In this document: positions 1-7,434 of the stretch, in pieces
Layout of the letters: each line of letters begins with the position of its first letter
Numbering within the stretch: position 1 is the stretch's first letter
Origin: DASSBG01 sp035703755
GTDB taxonomy: Bacteria > Pseudomonadota > Gammaproteobacteria > Xanthomonadales > Rhodanobacteraceae
DNA length: 13,488 bases
Assembly: GCA_035703755.1 (NCBI GenBank)
Contig: DASSXP010000385.1
Coordinates: forward strand, 1 to 13,488
Direction of reading: 5' to 3'
Made by a program: the position numbers and the translations under genes
The notes under the pieces: generated by a model
What the model was told of the DNA's origin: nothing
Database searches by the model: none
What the model saw: only the letters and a program-made list of their open reading frames with translations

Positions 1-90
1 ACCCGATCCCATCCCGAACTCGGAAGTGAAACGCAGCCGCGCCGATGGTAGTGTGGCACTAGCTCATGCAAGAGTAGGTCACCGCCAGGG
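1..90 (+). rRNA. rrf: 5S ribosomal RNA, 5' truncated by window edge
   Basis: The sequence carries the conserved 5S core: CCCATCCCGAACTCGGAAG near the start, then GTGAAACG, GCCGATGGTAGTGTGG and AAGAGTAGGTCACCGCCAGG at the 3' end. Compared with E. coli 5S rRNA (about 120 nt), the first roughly 29 bases lie before the window. The final CCGCCAGG strand is the one that pairs with the missing 5' end in helix I. The exact mature 3' end is uncertain by a few bases. This is the end of an rRNA operon, and a strong terminator follows within ten bases. Confidence 0.97.
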
Positions 91-99
91 TCTTTATTC

Positions 100-133
100 A
101 AACGCCTCGCAGATTGATTCTGCGGGGCGTTTT
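100..133 (+). terminator. Intrinsic terminator of the rRNA operon
   Basis: A 14-base-pair stem, AAACGCCTCGCAGA against TCTGCGGGGCGTTT with a single G-T wobble, encloses a five-base loop (TTGAT). It runs into TTTT at 130-133. It lies directly after the 5S rRNA, as expected for transcription termination of an rrn operon. The T-tract is short, but the stem is long and GC rich. Confidence 0.88.
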
Positions 134-290
134 CCATTGCGCAAACGATTCTCTGGCGGGAATGATGAGTACCCGCTCAGGCATTCTGACGCTGTGGAAC
201 AATTGGTTGCGCCGGGGCTTTTCATGTAATGCCTGCGGCTCAGCACCGCACGGATGCAGCCCAGGCGCTTGCGCTGGTATCGGACTTCCC

Positions 291-530
291 CTAACCGCTG
301 CAATCGCCGCAGCAGGTTGACGGCAGTTGACGCACCTGCTTGTGGGTAAAGTGTCCGCCAGCCTGATTCAGCAGGGCAACCATCTCGGGCAGCGCGATGG
401 CGGCGGCAATGGCCAACTCGCCCGTCAATGCATTGACGTCGGATACCGCCGCCGGATCGATGTCCAGCAGCAATCGCTCGAGTTGTGACAGATCGAGGGG
501 TTGCCCCGTGGTTGGGACGCGATATTCCAC
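291..530 (-). CDS. Hypothetical 79-residue protein, possibly a broken gene
   Basis: I do not recognise a family. A GTG at 530-528 is preceded by GCGAGG six bases upstream, a fair ribosome binding site, and opens a frame of 79 residues. The predicted protein is coding-like: a start MEYRVPTTGQPLDLSQLE, two acidic-amphipathic helices (about residues 13-25 and 32-55, including LAIAAAIALPEMVALL), then a KQVRQLP stretch. Most codons end in G or C, like the neighbouring genes. The last residues (STCCGDCSG) look unlike the rest. After a one-base shift near position 321 another frame continues with an LLRRLQRLGEVRYQRKRL stretch, so the natural gene may have been longer and is now frameshifted. The residue content is too generic to assign a function. 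It is convergent with the rrn operon and co-directional with the kinase upstream of it. Confidence 0.35.
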   Translation of the reverse strand: MEYRVPTTGQPLDLSQLERLLLDIDPAAVSDVNALTGELAIAAAIALPEMVALLNQAGGHFTHKQVRQLPSTCCGDCSG

Positions 531-614
531 AAACGACCTCGCCAAGCACCCAGCGGCGGACTTGCGCTGAATGGATGGTGGCAGCGGTGAGTGGCTGCCA
601 GCTTGATGTGCGTC

Positions 615-639
615 AATTCCCGCGTCTGCGGCGGGAATT
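615..639 (-). terminator. Inverted repeat downstream of the kinase, possible weak terminator
   Basis: AATTCCCGC at 615-623 is the exact complement of GCGGGAATT at 631-639, with a seven-base loop. It lies 25 bases past the kinase stop codon on the minus strand, the right place for a transcript-end hairpin. Neither strand has a T-tract after it, so it may be a Rho-assisted end or an RNA-stabilising hairpin and not a true intrinsic terminator. Confidence 0.4.
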
Positions 640-663
640 CGTTGGTTGGCAGTTGCCGTGCGC

Positions 664-1602
664 TCAGGCGGGCAGGGCGTAGCCGAACTGTTCGCGGAAG
701 CTGGCCGCAAACTCAGCGTAATCAAAACGCTGGTTCTGGGTGCCAGGATGCTCGACCTTGAGTGCGCCCATCAAGGACGCCATCCGGCCGCAGGTTGGCA
801 GGTCATAGTGGCGCATCAGGCCGTGGATGAGGCCTGCCCTGTACGCATCACCACAACCCGTGGGGTCGGTAATCTTGCGCTCGTGCGCCGGCGGCACATG
901 CTGGGTTTCACCTTGGCTATGGATGACTGAACCGCGCGGACCCTGAGTGGTGATGTAGGCGCTGACCTTGCTGGCGATGGTTGCGGCATCCCAGCCGGTG
1001 CGCTCTTGCAGCAAGTTCGATTCGTAGTCGTTGACCACCACGTAGTTGGCCAACTCGATGAAGTGGCGAAATTCGTCGCCATTGAACAGCGGCATCGCCT
1101 GACCAGGATCGAAAATGAATGGAATGCCGAGCTCGGCAAACTCGTGGGCATTTTGCAGCATTGCGTCACGGCCATCAGGCGCGACAATGCCGAACGTGGC
1201 TCCCTTGACGTCGCGCACATGGTTCTCGTGGCTGTGCATCATCGCGCCGGGGTGAAAGGCGGTGATCTGGTTGTTGTCGAGATCCGTCGTCATGAACGCC
1301 TGTGCCGTGAAAGTGCCGGGCACTTCGCGTACCTGGTCCAGGCGGATGCCGTGCTGGCTGAACCAGGACCGGTACGGGGCAAAGTCCTCGCCGACGGTGG
1401 CCATGGGGATAGGGTCGTCACCGAGCAGCTTGAGGTTGTAGGCGATATTGCCGGCGCAACCGCCGAACTCGCGCCGCATGTCCGGCACCAGAAACGACAC
1501 GTTGAGGATGTGGACCTTGTCCGGGAGGATGTGGTTCTTGAATTGATCCGGGAACACCATGATGGTGTCATAGGCCAAGGAGCCGCAAATCAGTGCCGAC
1601 AT
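664..1602 (-). CDS. PfkB-family kinase, probably adenosine kinase
   Basis: A 312-residue ribokinase-fold kinase, the usual length. The N-terminus has GSLAYDTI (7-14). The first PfkB signature region is GGCAGN (47-52), followed by MATVGEDFAPYR (67-78). The second signature, DPTGCGDAYRAGLI at 246-259, holds the catalytic base Asp252 and the anion hole. The pattern SFLVPD, then GG.AGN, then G.DF..YR.W, the NDYE at 191-194 and a closing E.PGTQ.....Y is how I remember mycobacterial AdoK. Adenosine to AMP is therefore the best guess; a sugar kinase is the alternative. The substrate is inferred, the fold is clear. The start at 1602 is the first ATG, with GGAAA about eight bases upstream. It is transcribed away from mreB and shares the intergenic region with it. 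Confidence 0.93.
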   Translation of the reverse strand: MSALICGSLAYDTIMVFPDQFKNHILPDKVHILNVSFLVPDMRREFGGCAGNIAYNLKLLGDDPIPMATVGEDFAPYRSWFSQHGIRLDQVREVPGTFTAQAFMTTDLDNNQITAFHPGAMMHSHENHVRDVKGATFGIVAPDGRDAMLQNAHEFAELGIPFIFDPGQAMPLFNGDEFRHFIELANYVVVNDYESNLLQERTGWDAATIASKVSAYITTQGPRGSVIHSQGETQHVPPAHERKITDPTGCGDAYRAGLIHGLMRHYDLPTCGRMASLMGALKVEHPGTQNQRFDYAEFAASFREQFGYALPA

Positions 1603-1771
1603 GTGTGGTTTCCGTAACTAGGTCCGTTGCGCATCCGCGCGCGGTTGCGCGAACATGGGTCAAACCCGAATCCTACCGTGAAACCGCCTGATGGGCGACT
1701 GCTAGCCAATCGGCAGCTCCGCGGCGGATTGGAAATGTGGTCAAACAACGGGATTTTTACGGGGTTTTCGC

Positions 1772-1800
1772 TTGCGCCGCGTGGTAGGGCTGACTACACT
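1772..1800 (+). promoter_or_regulatory. Candidate sigma-70 promoter for the mreB operon
   Basis: TTGCGC (1772-1777) and TACACT (1795-1800) are separated by exactly 17 bases. The likely transcription start is near 1807, giving a leader of about 36 bases before the mreB ATG. The hexamers match the consensus at four of six positions or fewer, so this is an inference from spacing and position. The rest of the 240-base gap (1603-1842) shows no gene, and I could not pick a convincing minus-strand promoter for the kinase. Confidence 0.45.
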
Positions 1801-1842
1801 GCCGGGTCATTTCCAAGCTGCGTGGCGGACGCGAAAAACACC

Positions 1843-2889
1843 ATGTTCAAGAAGTTCCGTGGACTGTTTTCCAATGACCTGTCGATTGATCTCGGCACCG
1901 CCAATACACTGATTTATGTCCGTGGGCAGGGGATCGTCCTGAACGAACCGTCGGTGGTGGCGATCCGCCAGGATCGCGGTCCCGGCGGTCCGCGCACCGT
2001 GGCGGCGGTGGGTTCCGATGCCAAGCGCATGCTGGGGCGCACTCCGGGCAACATCGCCACCGTGCGGCCGATGAAGGATGGCGTTATCGCCGACTTCACC
2101 ATGACCGAGGCGATGCTGCAGCACTTCATTCGACAGGTGCATCGTTCGCGCATGTTGCGGCCGAGTCCGCGGGTGCTGGTGTGCGTGCCGTGTGGATCCA
2201 CGCAGGTCGAGCGGCGTGCCATTCGTGAATCGGCCGAGGGCGCTGGTGCCCGCGATGTGTTCATCATCGAGGAGCCGATGGCAGCGGCAATCGGCGCCGG
2301 CATTCCGGTTGGCGAGGCACGTGGATCGATGGTTCTGGACATCGGCGGTGGCACTTCCGAGGTGGCGGTGATCTCCTTGAACGGCGTGGTGTACTCGCAG
2401 TCGGTACGCATTGGCGGCGACCGCTTCGACGAGGCGATCATCAACTATGTGCGCCGCAATCACGGCACCTTGATCGGCGAGACCACCGCCGAACGGATCA
2501 AGCTGGAAATCGGTTGCGCGTTCCCGCAAAGCGATGTGCGCGAGATTGAAATTTCCGGCCGCAACCTCGCCGAGGGCGTGCCGCGAATGATCACGATCAA
2601 TTCCAACGAAGTACTGGAAGCGCTGCACGAGCCACTGTCCGGGATCGTGGCGGCGGTGAAGTCCGCGCTCGAACAGACGCCGCCGGAGTTGTGTTCCGAC
2701 GTCGCCGAGCGCGGCATCGTGTTGACCGGCGGCGGGGCACTGCTGCGTGACCTCGATCGGCTTATTTCCGAAGAAACCGGCCTGCATGTGCAGGTTGCCG
2801 ATGATCCGCTTACCTGTGTTGCACGGGGCGGTGGCCAGGCGCTGGAGCTGGTCGATCAGCACGGCAGCGACTTCTTCTATCCAGAATGA
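1843..2889 (+). CDS. mreB: Rod shape-determining actin homologue MreB
   Basis: MreB forms membrane-bound actin-like filaments under the inner membrane and directs the elongasome. The 348 residues match the usual length (E. coli 347). The phosphate-1 loop is DLGTANT (16-22), phosphate-2 is DIGGGTSEVAV (166-176), and the adenosine motif is GGGALLRDLD (297-306). IEEPMAAAIG is at 142-151. The N-terminal MFKKFRGLFSN is a basic amphipathic helix for membrane binding. I chose the ATG at 1843 because the frame stays open upstream to 1627 but only this Met gives the conserved N-terminus. The ribosome binding site is weak (GCGGAC). It is the first gene of the operon, 50 bases before mreC. The catalytic and nucleotide-binding motifs look intact. 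Confidence 0.98.
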   Translation: MFKKFRGLFSNDLSIDLGTANTLIYVRGQGIVLNEPSVVAIRQDRGPGGPRTVAAVGSDAKRMLGRTPGNIATVRPMKDGVIADFTMTEAMLQHFIRQVHRSRMLRPSPRVLVCVPCGSTQVERRAIRESAEGAGARDVFIIEEPMAAAIGAGIPVGEARGSMVLDIGGGTSEVAVISLNGVVYSQSVRIGGDRFDEAIINYVRRNHGTLIGETTAERIKLEIGCAFPQSDVREIEISGRNLAEGVPRMITINSNEVLEALHEPLSGIVAAVKSALEQTPPELCSDVAERGIVLTGGGALLRDLDRLISEETGLHVQVADDPLTCVARGGGQALELVDQHGSDFFYPE

Positions 2890-2912
2890 CGCTGAATGCT
2901 CTGCTCGGCGCC

Positions 2913-2939
2913 GCCTGCGTGTGTAGTTGAGGCGCAGGC
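2913..2939 (+). promoter_or_regulatory. Hairpin carrying the mreC ribosome binding site in its loop
   Basis: GCCTGCG (2913-2919) and CGCAGGC (2933-2939) are exact complements with a 13-base loop. The mreC Shine-Dalgarno GAGG (2929-2932) is the last part of the loop, and the 3' arm ends directly before the ATG at 2940. Folding would expose the ribosome binding site but hold the bases just before the start codon in a helix, so the hairpin could tune MreC translation relative to MreB. The pairing is seen in the sequence; the role is inferred. Confidence 0.5.
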
Positions 2940-3875
2940 ATGGCACTGGCGCGTGAAGGTGGTTCGGCGGCCTTGTTTTCCGGCAACGCGGCGGGCACGC
3001 TGCGGCTGATTGGCTACCTCGCACTGGCCTGTGTGCTGATGGTGTCCGACCGACACCTCGGTTTGTTGGCACAGGCGCGGCACGCGGCGGCGGTGTTGAT
3101 CGATCCGGTCTATGCGGCAGCTTCGCTGCCGACCCGGCTGTGGCGATCCGCCGCGGTGGCGCTGAGCGATCGCAATCGACTGGTCGATGAAAACGCACGC
3201 TTGCGCGAAGCGTTGTTGCTGGCCAATGCGCGACTCAACCGCATGCATACGCTGGTCGATCAGAATCAGCGTTTGCAACAGTTGCTGGATGTCCAGCACA
3301 TGCTGGGTGTCAATGTGCAACTGGCGCATGTGTTGGGGGTGGATCTGGGTGCGTTCCGCAACCGCCTGGTGATCGACGCCGGGGATGAGGAAGGCGTGCA
3401 TGTTGGCATGGTGGTGATCGATGCCCATGGCGTGATGGGACAGGTCACGGCGGTCTCCAGACACACGGCCACCGTCATGCTGGTCACGGACCCGAATCAC
3501 GCCGTCCCCGTGGTGGATGAGCGCAGCGGCCTGCGCACCATCGCCTATGGCACCGGCAGTCAGGGGCTGCTGCGCCTCGATGCGGTACCGTTGACGGCGG
3601 ATGTCCAGATTGGTGACCGCCTGCTGACCTCTGGCATCGGCGGTCGTTTCCCGGCCGGATTTCCACTGGGTAGCGTGACGTCGGTAGCGCCGGACCGCGA
3701 TGGCGGTTTTGCTTTCGCCGAAGTGACGCCCGCGGCGGCGCTGGATCGCAGCGCCGAAGTGCTGCTGCTGCGCGACCTGCCGCCACCGGTGGGGCCACCT
3801 GCGCCGGCATCGGTGGTCGGGCCGCCCTCGGTCTTGCGGCCGGACGCCGCCACGGATGGAGCGGCGCGGCCATGA
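2940..3875 (+). CDS. mreC: Rod shape-determining protein MreC
   Basis: MreC is an inner-membrane protein with a periplasmic domain that bridges MreB/MreD to PBP2 and activates it. The 311 residues begin with a short cytoplasmic tail, then one membrane helix (about 21-36, IGYLALACVLMV). A coiled coil follows (about 76-118, DRNRLVDENARLRE then VDQNQRLQQLLDV). The paired beta domain covers about 125-278, with IDAGDEEGVHVGMVVI and the late GIGGRFPAGFPLGSV typical of the family. The C-terminus (279-311) is a Pro/Ala-rich tail, probably disordered. The start is supported by GAGG seven bases upstream. Its stop overlaps the mreD start in ATGA. Confidence 0.97.
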   Translation: MALAREGGSAALFSGNAAGTLRLIGYLALACVLMVSDRHLGLLAQARHAAAVLIDPVYAAASLPTRLWRSAAVALSDRNRLVDENARLREALLLANARLNRMHTLVDQNQRLQQLLDVQHMLGVNVQLAHVLGVDLGAFRNRLVIDAGDEEGVHVGMVVIDAHGVMGQVTAVSRHTATVMLVTDPNHAVPVVDERSGLRTIAYGTGSQGLLRLDAVPLTADVQIGDRLLTSGIGGRFPAGFPLGSVTSVAPDRDGGFAFAEVTPAAALDRSAEVLLLRDLPPPVGPPAPASVVGPPSVLRPDAATDGAARP

Positions 3876-4360
3876 AACGATTGCCATGGGGGCAATTGTT
3901 GCCCGGGCTAAGCGTGGCCTTTGCCTTGTTGCTGATGTTGGCCGAGTGGCCGCCGTCGATTGCCGCTTTCAAACCCTACTGGCCGGCGCTGGTGCTGGTC
4001 TACTGGTTGTTGGAAAGCCCGGATCACTTTGGCCTTGGCAGTGCCTTCGTGATCGGCCTGGTGGCCGATCTCTTCACCGGCAGCCTGTTGGGGGAGCAGG
4101 CGCTGCGTCTGCTGGTGCTGGCCTTCATCGTGCTGCGCTTTCGCTCGCGTTTGCGCTTTTTCCCGATGTGGCAGCAAACCCTGGCGGTGCTGGCGCTGCT
4201 GTTCAATGATCGGATCTTGTTGCTGATGGTGCGCGGTTTCGCCGGCGACGCACTGCCACCACTGGCGTACTGGCTGGCACCGTTCAGCGGTGCCTTGCTG
4301 TGGCCTTTCGTGTTCCTGCTGCTGGATGGGCTGCGCGCCCGCGCCAGGGCGCACGACTGA
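3872..4360 (+). CDS. mreD: Rod shape-determining protein MreD
   Basis: MreD is a small polytopic inner-membrane partner of MreC. The 162 residues are almost entirely hydrophobic, with five or six predicted membrane helices. The family-typical stretch FVIGLVADLFTGSLLGEQAL lies at about 54-73, with a conserved Asp in the helix. LRFRSRLRFFP follows a hydrophobic helix as a cytoplasmic loop, and the end is basic (LRARARAHD). It starts at the ATG that overlaps the mreC stop by four bases, which suggests translational coupling. A GGAG lies about ten bases upstream. Identification rests on topology, length and position in mreBCD more than on sharp motifs. Confidence 0.95.
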   Translation: MKRLPWGQLLPGLSVAFALLLMLAEWPPSIAAFKPYWPALVLVYWLLESPDHFGLGSAFVIGLVADLFTGSLLGEQALRLLVLAFIVLRFRSRLRFFPMWQQTLAVLALLFNDRILLLMVRGFAGDALPPLAYWLAPFSGALLWPFVFLLLDGLRARARAHD

Positions 4361-4400
4361 GCCGCAGCGGAAATCGATACGGCATGGCCGCTCAGCGCAC

Positions 4401-6293
4401 ATGAGCAATCGACGCAAACGACGCTTGATCAAGGATGGGCGGCGCGAGATCGCCGGTTTCCGTTCGCGTTTGGTTGTCGGCGGGGTGTTGATCCTGCTGG
4501 CGCTGCTGGCGTTGTGGCTGCGTTTTTTCTGGCTGCAGGTGCTGCAACACGAGGAGTACACCACCCGCTCGCAACAGAACCGGGTGCATCTGCGGCACCT
4601 GCCGCCGGCGCGCGGGCTGATTTTCGATCGCAATGGCGTGCTGCTGGCCGAGAACGTCCCGGCATTTCGTCTGGAAGTGGTGCCGGAGCGGGTCAAGGAC
4701 ATGCCGGCGATGCTGGCCCGGCTGGCGCAAGTGGTGCCACTGTCCGATGACGACATCAGTGATTTTCTCAAGGCGTTGAAGCAGCACCGCAGCTTCCAAA
4801 GCGTGCCATTGCGGTTCTCGCTGAGCGAAACCGATATTGCCCGCTTCGCGGTGGAACGCTGGCGTTTTCCGGGTGTCGACGTGGTGCCGTACCTGACCCG
4901 CCGCTATCCATTCGGCCGCTATTTTGCGCATCTGGTCGGATATGTGGGGCGGATCGATGCCAATGATCTCGACGCACGCGATCGGGATCGTTACGCCGGC
5001 ACCACGCACATCGGCAAGCTTGGCATCGAACGCTTTTACGAAGCCATGCTGCACGGTGAGCCGGGTTACGAGCTGGTCGAAGTCAACGCCGATCAACGAC
5101 CACTGCGCGTACTGGAGCGCCACGCGCCGGTGCCCGGCACCGACATCTATCTCAGTATCGACGCGCGCATCCAGAAGGTGGCCATGGATGCGTTGGAGGA
5201 CCTGGCGGGGGCGGTGGTGGCGATCGACCCACGCAATGGCCAGGTGCTGGCGATGGCCAGCAATCCGGGATTTGACCCGAACCTGTTCGTCAACGGCATC
5301 AGTCAGCTCGACTACTCGGCGCTGATGCACAATCCGGCCAAACCGTTCCTGGACCGTGCTCTGCGCGGCATCTACCCGCCCGGCTCCACCATGAAGCCCT
5401 TCATCGGCCTCGGCGGCCTGGAGCTCGGGTTGCGGCGCCCGGCGGACACGATCTACTCCAGCGGTGTGTACTATCTGCCGGGGGAGTCGCGCGGCTATCG
5501 GGATGATGATCGCGGTGGCAGCGGCTGGGTCGATCTGCGCGCGTCGATCGAGCATTCCGTCAATACCTACTTTTACGCGCTGGCGCATGACATGGGTATC
5601 GATCGTTTGAGTGCGTGGATGGCGCGCTTCGGTTTCGGCCAGCCGACCGGGATCGACTTGATCGGCGAAGGACGTGGCGTGTTGCCGTCGCGGGAGTGGA
5701 AACGCGCCAACTTCAACAAGCCGTGGTATCCCGGAGAAACCGTGATTGCCGGTATCGGTCAGGGTTTCTGGGCGGTCACCCCGCTGCAACTGGCGCACGC
5801 GCTGGCCACACTCGCCAATCGCGGTGTGGGCCATGTGCCGCGCTTGTTGCTGGCAACCCGTGCCGGTATCGACGCCAAGCCGGTGGCGGTGCCGCTGCAG
5901 ACGGCGCCGCCGCCAGTGCCGGCCGAGGCGGAAAACTGGCAGACGGTCGAGCAAGGCATGTTAGGCGTGGTGTACGGCGACCGCGGCACGGCCCGCGGCC
6001 TTGGTGACGGCTTCCCCTACCAGATCGCCGGCAAGACCGGCACGGCCGAGCGCTATTCGCGCACCACCGATGCCTACGACAATCATGCGGATCTTGAGGC
6101 GCTGGCCAAGCGCCACCGCGCCTTGTTCGTGGCCTTCACCCCGGCCAGCGCGCCGCGTATTGCCGTCGCGGTGGTGATCGACGAAGGCGCCTGGGGTGGC
6201 AAGACGGCGGCACCCATTGCGCGCAAAGTGCTGGACGCCTGGCTGGCAACGCAGCCAGCGGTCGCCGCAAGCACGGCCGGAGCCACGCCATGA
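4401..6293 (+). CDS. mrdA: Penicillin-binding protein 2, elongasome transpeptidase
   Basis: PBP2 is a class B transpeptidase that crosslinks peptidoglycan during cell elongation, in complex with RodA. The 630 residues have a basic cytoplasmic start (SNRRKRR), one membrane helix (about 22-46), a dimerisation/pedestal region starting with RGLIFDRNGVLLAENVP (71-87), and a transpeptidase domain from about 250. The three active-site motifs are intact: STMK at 329-332 (nucleophile Ser329), SVN at 386-388 and KTGT at 545-548. These are nearly the E. coli PBP2 positions. I chose the ATG at 4401, which gives the expected N-terminus; the frame is open to 4290, inside mreD. There is no clear Shine-Dalgarno before this ATG. 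It follows mreD by 40 bases and overlaps rodA by four. Confidence 0.97.
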   Translation: MSNRRKRRLIKDGRREIAGFRSRLVVGGVLILLALLALWLRFFWLQVLQHEEYTTRSQQNRVHLRHLPPARGLIFDRNGVLLAENVPAFRLEVVPERVKDMPAMLARLAQVVPLSDDDISDFLKALKQHRSFQSVPLRFSLSETDIARFAVERWRFPGVDVVPYLTRRYPFGRYFAHLVGYVGRIDANDLDARDRDRYAGTTHIGKLGIERFYEAMLHGEPGYELVEVNADQRPLRVLERHAPVPGTDIYLSIDARIQKVAMDALEDLAGAVVAIDPRNGQVLAMASNPGFDPNLFVNGISQLDYSALMHNPAKPFLDRALRGIYPPGSTMKPFIGLGGLELGLRRPADTIYSSGVYYLPGESRGYRDDDRGGSGWVDLRASIEHSVNTYFYALAHDMGIDRLSAWMARFGFGQPTGIDLIGEGRGVLPSREWKRANFNKPWYPGETVIAGIGQGFWAVTPLQLAHALATLANRGVGHVPRLLLATRAGIDAKPVAVPLQTAPPPVPAEAENWQTVEQGMLGVVYGDRGTARGLGDGFPYQIAGKTGTAERYSRTTDAYDNHADLEALAKRHRALFVAFTPASAPRIAVAVVIDEGAWGGKTAAPIARKVLDAWLATQPAVAASTAGATP

Positions 6294-7408
6294 TGGCCGT
6301 CATTCAAGCGCGCTTGCTGCGCTTTGTGAAGCGCATGCGCGAGCGCTCGCGGCTGGACCTGCCCTTGGTGCTGGCCTTGCTGCTGCTCGCCGCCATCGGT
6401 CTGACGGTGTTGTACAGCGCCGGCGACAAGAATGCCGCACTGGAGCTGGGCCAGGGCATCCGTCTCGGCATGGGTGCGGTGCTGCTGGTGCTGGCGTCAC
6501 GCATGCCGCCTGCCTTGTGGCGCAGCTGGACGCCGGCGATTTACACCGCCAGCGTGCTCTTGCTGCTGGCGGTGGTGGTCATCGGTGAAGGGCGCGGTTC
6601 GACCCGTTGGCTGGATCTCGGCGTGATGCGCTTCCAGCCGTCAGAGATCCTCAAGCTCAGCGTGCCGATGATGGTGGCGTGGTACCTGCATCCGCGCCAG
6701 TTGCCACCGCGTTGGCGTGACATCGCGGTGGTTGCTCTGATTATCGCGGTGCCGGCGGGCCTGATTGCCGACCAGCCCGATCTCGGTACCGCGCTGCTGG
6801 TCACCGCGGCAGGGCTGTTTGCGCTGTTTCTGGCCGGGCTGTCGTGGTGGCGCATCGGGCTCATGCTTGGCGCGGTGTTGGCCGTGTTGCCGGTAGCGTG
6901 GCACTACCTGCACGACTATCAGCGCCAGCGCGTGATGATGCTGCTGGACCCGTCCGCCGACCCGCTTGGCAGTGGTTGGCACATCATCCAGTCCATGATC
7001 GCGGTGGGCTCGGGCGGCGTGTTTGGCAAGGGCTGGCACCACGGTACCCAATCGCGGCTGGAGTTCCTGCCCGAGCACACCACCGACTTCATCTTCGCCG
7101 TGCTGGCGGAGGAGTTCGGCCTGATCGGCGTGACGCTGCTGCTGCTGCTGTACGGCTTCATCATCGGCCGCAGCCTGTGGGTGGCACTGCAGGCGCGCGA
7201 TACCTACTCGCGGCTGCTGGGTGGCTCGATTGCGATGAGCTTCTCGGTCTACGTGCTGGTCAACGGCGGCATGATCGCCGGCGTGCTGCCGGTGGTCGGG
7301 GTGCCGCTGCCGCTGGTCAGCTACGGCGGTACCTCCGCGGTGTCGCTGTTGACGGGGTTTGGCGTGCTGATGTCCGCCTATTCCCATCGCAAGCTGCTGC
7401 CGGGCTGA
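6290..7408 (+). CDS. mrdB: Peptidoglycan glycosyltransferase RodA
   Basis: RodA is a SEDS-family polymerase that joins lipid II into glycan strands at the inner membrane, paired with PBP2. The 372 residues show about ten membrane helices. Family hallmarks are present: STRWLDLG and RFQPSEILKLS (about 104-124), DQPDLGTALL (161-170), GTQSRLEFLPEHTTDFIFAV (252-271) and PLVSYGGTSAVSLL near the C-terminus. Asp266 in TTDFIF corresponds to the catalytic Asp of RodA (Asp262 in E. coli). The ATG at 6290 overlaps the mrdA stop in ATGA, with GGAG seven bases upstream; a second ATG at 6293 is a possible alternative. The gene is also called rodA. Confidence 0.97.
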   Translation: MMAVIQARLLRFVKRMRERSRLDLPLVLALLLLAAIGLTVLYSAGDKNAALELGQGIRLGMGAVLLVLASRMPPALWRSWTPAIYTASVLLLLAVVVIGEGRGSTRWLDLGVMRFQPSEILKLSVPMMVAWYLHPRQLPPRWRDIAVVALIIAVPAGLIADQPDLGTALLVTAAGLFALFLAGLSWWRIGLMLGAVLAVLPVAWHYLHDYQRQRVMMLLDPSADPLGSGWHIIQSMIAVGSGGVFGKGWHHGTQSRLEFLPEHTTDFIFAVLAEEFGLIGVTLLLLLYGFIIGRSLWVALQARDTYSRLLGGSIAMSFSVYVLVNGGMIAGVLPVVGVPLPLVSYGGTSAVSLLTGFGVLMSAYSHRKLLPG

Positions 7409-7420
7409 CGCGCACGGCAT

Positions 7421-7431
7421 GTTAGGCTAAC
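7421..7431. repeat. Perfect 11-base palindrome before mltB
   Basis: GTTAGGCTAAC is a perfect dyad (GTTAG, one central G, CTAAC) lying in the 26-base gap between rodA and mltB, three bases before the mltB ATG. Its AGG may act as the mltB ribosome binding site. TAGGCT (7423-7428) also resembles a -10 hexamer of the TAnnnT type, but I see no -35 partner. It could be a small operator or coincidence. Confidence 0.35.
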
Positions 7432-7434
7432 GGC

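Larger units (their letters stand above)
134..663. other. Region between rrn terminator and kinase with no confident gene
   Basis: About 530 bases separate the rRNA terminator from the kinase stop codon. I recognise no conserved protein, tRNA or mobile element here. The only coding-like content is the minus-strand reading frame at 291-530, with a possible continuation in another frame to about 210. The plus-strand frames do not look like proteins. The far end (615-639) holds a perfect inverted repeat listed separately. Accumulated gene decay next to an rRNA operon is one possible explanation. Confidence 0.5.

Noticed and set aside
26..229. Short plus-strand frame starting inside the 5S rRNA
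   Set aside because: It begins in structural RNA and passes through the terminator.
134..663. tRNA or insertion sequence remnant after the 5S rRNA
   Set aside because: I could not find a cloverleaf, CCA-adjacent acceptor stem, transposase motif or terminal inverted repeats.
1006..1617. 203-codon plus-strand frame opposite the kinase
   Set aside because: Antisense shadow; the minus-strand frame holds the PfkB signatures.
1627..1842. Upstream extension of the mreB frame
   Set aside because: It would add 72 residues not found in MreB proteins and would overlap the candidate promoter; the conserved N-terminus begins at 1843.
1807..3198. 463-codon minus-strand open frame opposite mreB/mreC
   Set aside because: It lies across two clearly real genes, is rich in His, Arg and Gln without domain logic, and is a typical antisense artefact of high-GC codon use.
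4392..5954. 520-codon minus-strand open frame opposite mrdA
   Set aside because: Same reason: composition is Arg/His/Gln rich and it mirrors the PBP2 gene with all catalytic motifs on the plus strand.
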